A DNA stretch of 64,000 nucleotides, taken from the NCBI RefSeq assembly GCF_030264295.1, contig NZ_CP127173.1, positions 4,781,501 through 4,845,500 of the forward strand, given 5' to 3'. This DNA comes from Amycolatopsis nalaikhensis. Its GTDB lineage: Bacteria; Actinomycetota; Actinomycetes; Mycobacteriales; Pseudonocardiaceae. This document shows positions 59,265 through 64,000 of the stretch, piece after piece. Position 1 is the stretch's first letter, and every line of letters begins with the position of its first letter. The notes under the pieces are model-generated. The model was not told the origin of the DNA and made no database searches. It saw only the letters and a program-made list of their open reading frames with translations. Made by a program: the position numbers and the translations under genes.

Positions 59265-59675
59265 TCAGCGCTCGACCACCCGGCCGAGGACCGGCTTCAC
59301 GTCCAGGACCGGCGTGCCGTCGATCGCTTCCAGGCCCGTCACCGTCAGCGTGCCTCCTTCGGCCGCCGTGACGGTCACCGTGTGGAGGCCGATCGGGTTC
59401 GGGCGGTCTGGTGAGCGCGTCGAGAACACTCCCTCCAGCGGGCGGGCCGGGTCGCTGCGCGGGTGGACCGCCTGCGTCTCGCGGTCCGCTTCGTGCAGCC
59501 ACGTCAGCAACACCAGTTCGTCGCCCGGGCGGATGTCGGCCGCCGCTCGGTGGAACTCGGGCGCGAACACCACCCTGGCCGGTGGGGCGCCTTCGTCGCC
59601 CTGGCGGGGCGCCGATGCGCGGTCCGCCAACGGCGACTCGATGCGCGCCACCGGGTGCACTTCGTAGCTCGTCAC
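59265..59675 (-). CDS. trmO: tRNA (N6-threonylcarbamoyladenosine) methyltransferase TrmO
   Basis: TrmO methylates t6A to m6t6A in threonine tRNAs. The 136-residue protein has the beta-barrel TrmO/YaeB signature: VHPVARIESPL, STRSPDRPNPIGLHTV and the end DIKP-like LDVKPVL. GTG 59675 overlaps the stop of the deaminase (GTGA), so it is translationally coupled. Sua5 at 19.2 kb makes its t6A substrate. Confidence 0.88.
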   Translation of the reverse strand: MTSYEVHPVARIESPLADRASAPRQGDEGAPPARVVFAPEFHRAAADIRPGDELVLLTWLHEADRETQAVHPRSDPARPLEGVFSTRSPDRPNPIGLHTVTVTAAEGGTLTVTGLEAIDGTPVLDVKPVLGRVVER

Positions 59676-60098
59676 GTGTAGTACCCCTCCACCGGCACCC
59701 GGGCCTCGTCGAACAGCGCCGGGCCTTCGGTGGCGTACCCCCACTTGACCGGCGGGCGCAGCGTCAGGAACTGCTCCGTCGACAGCGCGTAGACCACCCG
59801 GCCCAGGCCGGATCGCTCGATCGCGCCCGTGCACATCCCGCACGGCTGCGTGCTGGTGAACATCGTCGTCGCCGCCGCGGTTTCCGGGTCCAGGTTCTGC
59901 GCGGCCCAGCGGGCCAGCTTCAGCTCCGGGTGCGCCGTGATGTCGTTGTCCGTCAACGACGTGTTGCGATCCTCGGCGATGATCTTGCCGTCCGCGTCGG
60001 CCAGCAGGGAGCCGAACGGCGGGTTGCCGTGCTCCTCGCGCGCCTCGCGGGCGAAGCTCGATCGCCCGTCGCAGCAACGCCTCTTCGGTTTCCTTCAC
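59672..60098 (-). CDS. Nucleoside/guanine-type deaminase, with apparent one-base frameshift
   Basis: 141 aa after correction. The zinc site is in HPELKLARWAAQN (His) and STQPCGMCTGAI (two Cys), with the HPE form of the HAE motif. On the minus strand the frame breaks at GAGCTTCGCC (plus 60053-60059, GAAGCTC). Removing one base gives ALLRRAIELAREAREEHGNPPF and joins the C-terminal half. GTG 60098 overlaps the LLM oxidoreductase stop. Substrate not determined; guanine or cytosine-type bases are likely. Confidence 0.82.
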
Positions 60099-60937
60099 CG
60101 GTTCTCCTTCCCAGCCGCGGCCACCGCCGCGAGGTCGCGCCAAGCCGTCTCCGGGTGGAGCGTCTCGGCCGGGTCCGCGTCGAACGGGTCGAGCACGACG
60201 GTGTCCGCGCCCATCGCCCGCAGGTGTCCCAGGTCTTCGACGACCTGGTCGAGCGTGCCTTCGCCGGCCCGGCGGTCCGGGCCGGTCACCGGCTTTTCCG
60301 TGAGCCGCAGCAGGATCCGCGGCGCGAACGCGGGCACCGGCCGGTCGCCCGCCAGCTTTTCCAAGCGGCCCAACCCTTCCCGGAGCCCGGACAACGTCAG
60401 CCGCAGCGGGTGCCACGCGTCGCCGAGCTCCACCGCCCGGCGCAGGCCGGCGTCGCTGTGCCCGCCCAGCCACAGCGGGATCGGGCCCGCGCGGTAGTCG
60501 TCGTGGTCGGCCCAGGCCGCGCGGATCGTCCGCAGGTACTCGGTCGTCAGCTGCCCGCGCCGCTCGAACGGCACGCCCAGAGCGTCGAACTCCTGCTTCG
60601 CCCAGCCGATGCCCGCGCCGAGCACCAGCCGCCCGCCGCCGCTGAGCGCGTCGAGGTTCGCCGCCATCCGCGCGATCAGCAGCGGGTGCCGGTAGGGCAC
60701 CACCAGCACCGTGGTGCCCAGCCGCACCCGGCTGGTGATCCCCGCCAGCCACGAAAGCGTCGTGAACGGTTCGTAGAACGGCGCCGGGTACTGCCCGGCG
60801 ACGTCCGGCGTGATCGCCACGTGGTCGGACACCATCAGCAGGTCGTAGCCGAGGCCTTCGACGGTCTGCGCCCAGGCGCGCAGCACGCCCGGATCCGTGC
60901 CGGGGCCGAAGTTGGGGACGTTCACGCCGATCTTCAC
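60095..60937 (-). CDS. LLM-class F420-dependent oxidoreductase
   Basis: A 280-residue luciferase-like TIM-barrel enzyme with N-terminal KIGVNVPNFGPGTDP and GRLVLGAGIGWAKQEFDALGVPF (F420-binding region). Mycobacteria and relatives use such enzymes with the deazaflavin F420 for reduction of various compounds. GTG 60937 is preferred over the upstream TTG because a TAGCCT box is spaced six bases before it, as in leaderless genes. First gene of a three-gene GTGA-coupled operon. Confidence 0.85.
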   Translation of the reverse strand: MKIGVNVPNFGPGTDPGVLRAWAQTVEGLGYDLLMVSDHVAITPDVAGQYPAPFYEPFTTLSWLAGITSRVRLGTTVLVVPYRHPLLIARMAANLDALSGGGRLVLGAGIGWAKQEFDALGVPFERRGQLTTEYLRTIRAAWADHDDYRAGPIPLWLGGHSDAGLRRAVELGDAWHPLRLTLSGLREGLGRLEKLAGDRPVPAFAPRILLRLTEKPVTGPDRRAGEGTLDQVVEDLGHLRAMGADTVVLDPFDADPAETLHPETAWRDLAAVAAAGKENR

Positions 60938-60962
60938 CGTCAAAGGCTATCGAGGGCGCAAC

Positions 60963-60986
60963 CGTGATCGGAAGGGAACGATCACG
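60963..60986. promoter_or_regulatory. Palindromic operator before the AsnC-type regulator
   Basis: CGTGATCG-GAAGGGAA-CGATCACG (8-bp perfect arms, 8-bp spacer) lies in the 93-bp divergent gap between the LLM oxidoreductase and the AsnC regulator. It is a likely site for that regulator or another. Confidence 0.55.
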
Positions 60987-61030
60987 GCATCGGCGCCCTT
61001 TCGCCGTGGATCTCGCGGTAGATTCGCGGA

Positions 61031-61495
61031 ATGACCGAGAGTCTCGATCAGACCGACTGGGCCATCCTGGTCGAGCTCCAGCGCGACGCCCGGCTGCCGC
61101 TCACCGAGCTGGGCCGCCGGGTGAACCTCAGCGCGTCCGCCGCGACCGAACGGCTCCGCCGGCTCGAGGCCGCGGGCGTGATCACCGGCTACCGCGCGGA
61201 GGTCGACCTCGGCAAGGTCGGCTACCCGGTGCTCGCCGTCGTCCGGCTCAAGTACCCCGGCAGCAGGCACGAGTCGCTGCACAAGCTCCTCGCCGAGCGC
61301 TTCGAGATCCTCGAATGCGTGCGCACCACCGGCGACGACTGCTACACGCTGAAGGTCGCCGCCGCGTCCATGGCCCACCTCGAACGCACGATGGACGAGC
61401 TGGCCCAGTTCGGCAGCACGACCACGAACGTCGTCTACAGCCAGACCCTGCCCTACCGCGGCCCGCAGGAACCCGCCCGTGACCTCGACGCCTGA
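61031..61495 (+). CDS. Lrp/AsnC family regulator
   Basis: A 154-residue regulator with the N-terminal helix-turn-helix (LDQTDWAILVELQRDARLPLTELGRRVNLS) and a RAM ligand-binding domain (CVRTTGDDCYTLKVAAASMAHLERTM). A palindrome upstream is a candidate own operator. The next gene overlaps its end by 17 bp. Confidence 0.92.
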   Translation: MTESLDQTDWAILVELQRDARLPLTELGRRVNLSASAATERLRRLEAAGVITGYRAEVDLGKVGYPVLAVVRLKYPGSRHESLHKLLAERFEILECVRTTGDDCYTLKVAAASMAHLERTMDELAQFGSTTTNVVYSQTLPYRGPQEPARDLDA

Positions 61496-62003
61496 GCGCA
61501 TCGTCGTCTACGGCGTGACCGGCTCGGGCAAGTCGACGCTCGCGGCCCGCATCGCCGAGCGCACCGGGCTGCCCCACGTCTCGGCCGACGACGTCGGCTG
61601 GCAACCGGGCTGGGTGCCGACCCCCGACGACGAGCAGTGCCGCCGGATCAGCGAGGTGTGCGCGGGGGAGCGCTGGGTCCTCGACTCGGCCTACAGCAAG
61701 TGGCGGGACATCGTGTTCGAACGCGCGCAGCTCGTCGTCGGCCTCGACTACCCGCGCTGGCTTTCGCTGTCCCGCTTGCTGCGCCGGACGCTCGTGCGCG
61801 CAGTGACCCGCGAGCGGATCTGCAACGGCAACGTCGAGTCGTTCCGCCAGATGTTCTCGGCGGACTCCATCATCCGCTGGCACTTCACGTCGTTCGCGTC
61901 GAAGCGTTCCCGCATCCGCGGGTGGGCCGCCGAGCCGCCCGGCCCGGCGGTCGTCCGGCTGACGTCGCCGCGCGAGACGCGTCGCTGGCTCGAGACGCTC
62001 TGA
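61479..62003 (+). CDS. P-loop kinase, adenylate-kinase-like
   Basis: A 174-residue protein with Walker A GVTGSGKST (residues 12-20) and lid-like arginines near VRAVTRERICNGN, as in small P-loop kinases related to FlaR/adenylate kinase. Substrate unknown. GTG 61479 overlaps the AsnC gene by 17 bp and likely is translated from the same message. Confidence 0.8.
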   Translation: MTSTPERIVVYGVTGSGKSTLAARIAERTGLPHVSADDVGWQPGWVPTPDDEQCRRISEVCAGERWVLDSAYSKWRDIVFERAQLVVGLDYPRWLSLSRLLRRTLVRAVTRERICNGNVESFRQMFSADSIIRWHFTSFASKRSRIRGWAAEPPGPAVVRLTSPRETRRWLETL

Positions 62004-62005
62004 AC

Positions 62006-62482
62006 TCAGGCGCCCGGCGGCAGGAGCGGACCGCCGCTCCAGTGCTGGAACACGAGGTTCGTGTGCACGCGGGCGACCTCGTCGCGCGCGGTCAGCTCGT
62101 CGAGGACCAGGCGCTGCAGCTCGCCCGCGGAACTCGTCGCGACGTGCGCGAGGAAGTCGTCCGGCCCGGTGAGGTGGTAGACCGCGCGGACCTCCGGCAG
62201 CGACAGCAGGTGCTCGACGAACGCGTCCACCAGCGGCCGCCGGTGCGGACGCACCTGGACGAACAGGAACGCCTCCAGCGGCCGCCCCAGCTTCGCCGCG
62301 TCGACCGACGCGTGCTGGCCGGTGATGACGCCGGTGTCCCGCAGCCGCGCCACCCGGTCCAGGCACGTCGACGGCGCGAGCCCGACCGCGGCCGCGAGGT
62401 CCTTGTTGGTGATCCGGGCATCGTTCTGCAGCAGCCGCAGAATTTCGAGATCAACCGGACTCAGTTCGACAGGAGTGGACAT
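62006..62482 (-). CDS. Lrp/AsnC family regulator, divergent to the PLP enzyme gene
   Basis: A 158-residue regulator with the helix-turn-helix SPVDLEILRLLQNDARITNKDLAAAVGLAPSTCLDRVARL and a RAM domain (VYHLTGPDDFLAHV). It is 58 bp from a divergent methionine gamma-lyase-like gene, which it most likely controls in response to an amino acid. Confidence 0.92.
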   Translation of the reverse strand: MSTPVELSPVDLEILRLLQNDARITNKDLAAAVGLAPSTCLDRVARLRDTGVITGQHASVDAAKLGRPLEAFLFVQVRPHRRPLVDAFVEHLLSLPEVRAVYHLTGPDDFLAHVATSSAGELQRLVLDELTARDEVARVHTNLVFQHWSGGPLLPPGA

Positions 62483-62540
62483 CGGCGAATGATATCCGAG
62501 ACTCTTGTCCTGGATCCGGTGAAAGCCCGACCATGCGAGC

Positions 62541-63659
62541 ATGACTTCCTCGCTGCGCACGCGGGCCGTCCACGCCGGCCGTGACGACCTCACGGACCTC
62601 GGCGTGCACGCCGCCCCGCTCGACCTGTCGACGACGTACCCGTCCCGCGACAGTGCCGCCGAAGCCGCCCGGATCGACGAGTTCGCCGCCGGTGGCGAAC
62701 TCGACGGCCCGCCGATCTACGGCCGGGTGGGCAACCCGACCGTGGACCGGTTCGAGCGGGCACTCGCCGAACTCGAGGGCTTCGACCACGGCGTCGCGTT
62801 CGCCAGCGGCATGGCCGCGGTGTCGGCCTGCCTGCTTTCCGCGGTGGCGCAAGGGAAACGCCACATCGTCGCGGTCCGGCCGCTGTACGGCTGCAGTGAC
62901 CACCTGCTCGAGTCCGGGCTGCTCGGCACCGAGGTGACGTGGACCGCGCCCGAGGGCGTCGCCGCCGCGCTGCGCCCCGACACCGGGCTGGTGTTCGTCG
63001 AGACGCCCGCGAACCCCACGCTCGCCGAGGTCGACATCGCCGAGCTGGCCGCCGCCTGCGGGGACGTGCCACTGGCCGTGGACAACACGTTCGCCACGCC
63101 GGTGCTGCAGCGCCCCGGCCACCACGGCGCGCGGATCGTCCTGCACAGCGCGACGAAGTTCCTCGGCGGCCACGGCGACGTCATGGGCGGGATCGTCGCG
63201 TGCGACGCCGAGGAAGCCGCACGGCTGCGCCAGATCCGCTTCGCCACCGGCGGCGTGCTGCACCCGCTGGCCGGATACATGTTGCTGCGCGGGCTTTCCA
63301 CGCTGCCGCTGCGCGTGAACGCGGCGTCAGCGACGGCCGCGACGCTCGCCGAGCGCCTCGCCACGCACCCGGCGGTGACCGCCGTCCACCACCCGCGGAT
63401 CGGCGGGCCGCTGGTGGCGTTCGAGGTCGACGGCGACCCGCACGCCCTGATCGGCGCCGTCCGGCTGATCACGCCCGCGGTCAGCCTGGGCAGCGTCGAC
63501 ACGCTGATCCAGCACCCCGGGTCGATCAGCCACCGCATCGTCGACGAGGGCGACCGCCACGGCGCCGGCGTCACCGACCAGCTGATCCGGATGTCCGTCG
63601 GACTCGAGGACGTCGAGGACCTCTGGGCCGATCTGGAGCAGGCGCTGAAGGCGCTTTAA
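62541..63659 (+). CDS. Trans-sulfuration PLP enzyme (methionine gamma-lyase/cystathionine gamma-synthase type)
   Basis: A 372-residue enzyme of the Cys/Met metabolism PLP family. The internal aldimine Lys is in LHSATKFLGGHGDVMGG; other motifs are YGRVGNPTVDRFERALAELEG, GMAAVSACLL and the C-terminal SLGSVDTLIQHPGSISH. It may break down methionine or act in trans-sulfuration; a gamma-lyase is favoured by the divergent AsnC regulator. Confidence 0.88.
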   Translation: MTSSLRTRAVHAGRDDLTDLGVHAAPLDLSTTYPSRDSAAEAARIDEFAAGGELDGPPIYGRVGNPTVDRFERALAELEGFDHGVAFASGMAAVSACLLSAVAQGKRHIVAVRPLYGCSDHLLESGLLGTEVTWTAPEGVAAALRPDTGLVFVETPANPTLAEVDIAELAAACGDVPLAVDNTFATPVLQRPGHHGARIVLHSATKFLGGHGDVMGGIVACDAEEAARLRQIRFATGGVLHPLAGYMLLRGLSTLPLRVNAASATAATLAERLATHPAVTAVHHPRIGGPLVAFEVDGDPHALIGAVRLITPAVSLGSVDTLIQHPGSISHRIVDEGDRHGAGVTDQLIRMSVGLEDVEDLWADLEQALKAL

Positions 63660-63868
63660 CCGCAGCAGCCGCCACCACAGCAGCCACCGCCACCACCCGC
63701 CGGGACCGCGGGCCCGCTCGCGGCCCCGGTGAGGGCGACGGTGGTGAGCAGCTTGACGGTGTCGGTGTGCCCCTCAGGGCAGGACGCCGGCGCGCTGGAT
63801 TCGCTCATCGGGCGCAGGAGCTCGAAGGTCTCGGTGCACTCGCGGCAGCGGTAGGCGTAGGTCGGCAT
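63656..63868 (-). CDS. FmdB-type zinc ribbon protein
   Basis: A 70-residue protein with the FmdB opening MPTYAYRCRECTETFELLR and a second site CPEGH. The C-terminus is GGGGGCCGGGCCG, a glycine/cysteine tail. FmdB family members bind zinc and are of unclear function. It overlaps the preceding convergent gene by four bases. Confidence 0.85.
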   Translation of the reverse strand: MPTYAYRCRECTETFELLRPMSESSAPASCPEGHTDTVKLLTTVALTGAASGPAVPAGGGGGCCGGGCCG

Positions 63869-63913
63869 GCGGTGATTATCGCCGGGCCGGCCGGGGGATG
63901 GGAAGCTGGGCGC

Positions 63914-64000
63914 GTGCAGCCGCCTTCGCTCGCCGACGTCCCGCACCTCGGCCAGGTCGTCCCGTCCCTGCTCGCCGCGCTCGGGGTGCCCGGCTGCGCC
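63914..64000 (+). CDS. Partial gene, probably alkaline phosphatase/phosphodiesterase family protein
   Basis: The first 29 codons from GTG 63914 read VQPPSLADVPHLGQVVPSLLAALGVPGCA. This resembles the N-terminus of actinobacterial nucleotide pyrophosphatase/phosphodiesterase family proteins. The evidence is thin as the catalytic part is outside the window. Confidence 0.4.
   Translation, partial: MQPPSLADVPHLGQVVPSLLAALGVPGCA

Noticed and set aside
1..64000. CRISPR arrays, tRNA or rRNA genes and insertion sequences
   Set aside because: No spaced direct repeats, tRNA-like cloverleaf or transposase genes were seen. The short palindromes are intergenic repeats, not a CRISPR array.

Overview
The window is about 64 kb of high-GC actinobacterial chromosome, most likely Amycolatopsis or a close member of the Pseudonocardiales. 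This rests on strong GC bias at third codon positions, many GTG starts, apparent leaderless promoters (a TANNNT box 6-7 nt before ATG/GTG), an actinobacterial gene set (NucS, DUF2550, PduO next to MurA), and short palindromic intergenic repeats that I recall from Amycolatopsis genomes. The genus is an inference.

The backbone (1-33.4 kb) is the conserved order thrC-thrB-rho-rpmE-prfA-prmC-sua5-wecA-atpI-atpBEFHAGDC-DUF2550-PduO-murA, the same as in mycobacteria. Accessory DNA interrupts it. After rho there is a secreted NlpC/P60-like protein. Between prfA and prmC there is a secreted pair (a catalytically dead trypsin fused to a ricin-type lectin, plus a small secreted partner) and a three-gene GT2/GtrA/GT-C surface glycosylation cassette. 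Between prmC and sua5 there is a 1242-residue secreted protein with exactly eight ALF repeats, two Ala-rich coiled coils and a C-terminal toxin-like tip, then a small putative immunity gene and an M6-type metalloprotease. The lectin/pseudotrypsin, the small partner and the ALF/coiled-coil protein match the UmbA, UmbB and UmbC parts of the Streptomyces umbrella toxin particles. This split umb locus is the most interesting system in the window.

From 33.4 to 54.4 kb the content is mixed: a TetR regulator divergent from a SnoaL/NmrA/hydrolase operon, two LysE exporters, two PH-like membrane proteins, a repeat-rich gap, the B12-dependent mutase MeaA, an ectoine-type ABC importer (ehuBCDA), a GlxA-type AraC regulator, an enoyl-CoA hydratase, a second TetR, a NUDIX hydrolase, the mismatch endonuclease NucS, small lipoproteins, a papain-like protein and a sodium/solute symporter with a small partner. 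From 54.4 to 64 kb come the PTS-dependent dihydroxyacetone kinase genes dhaKLM (DhaM fused to HPr), a tandem 3-hydroxyacyl-CoA dehydrogenase, a coupled LLM oxidoreductase/deaminase/TrmO operon, two AsnC regulators, a PLP sulfur-amino-acid enzyme and an FmdB zinc ribbon protein.

Five genes, including the essential atpD, carry an apparent single-base frameshift. All five sit in a hexamer that becomes GAGCTC when one base is removed. This looks like a systematic sequencing artefact at one motif (possibly a modified base), so these genes are annotated as intact with a likely sequence error.
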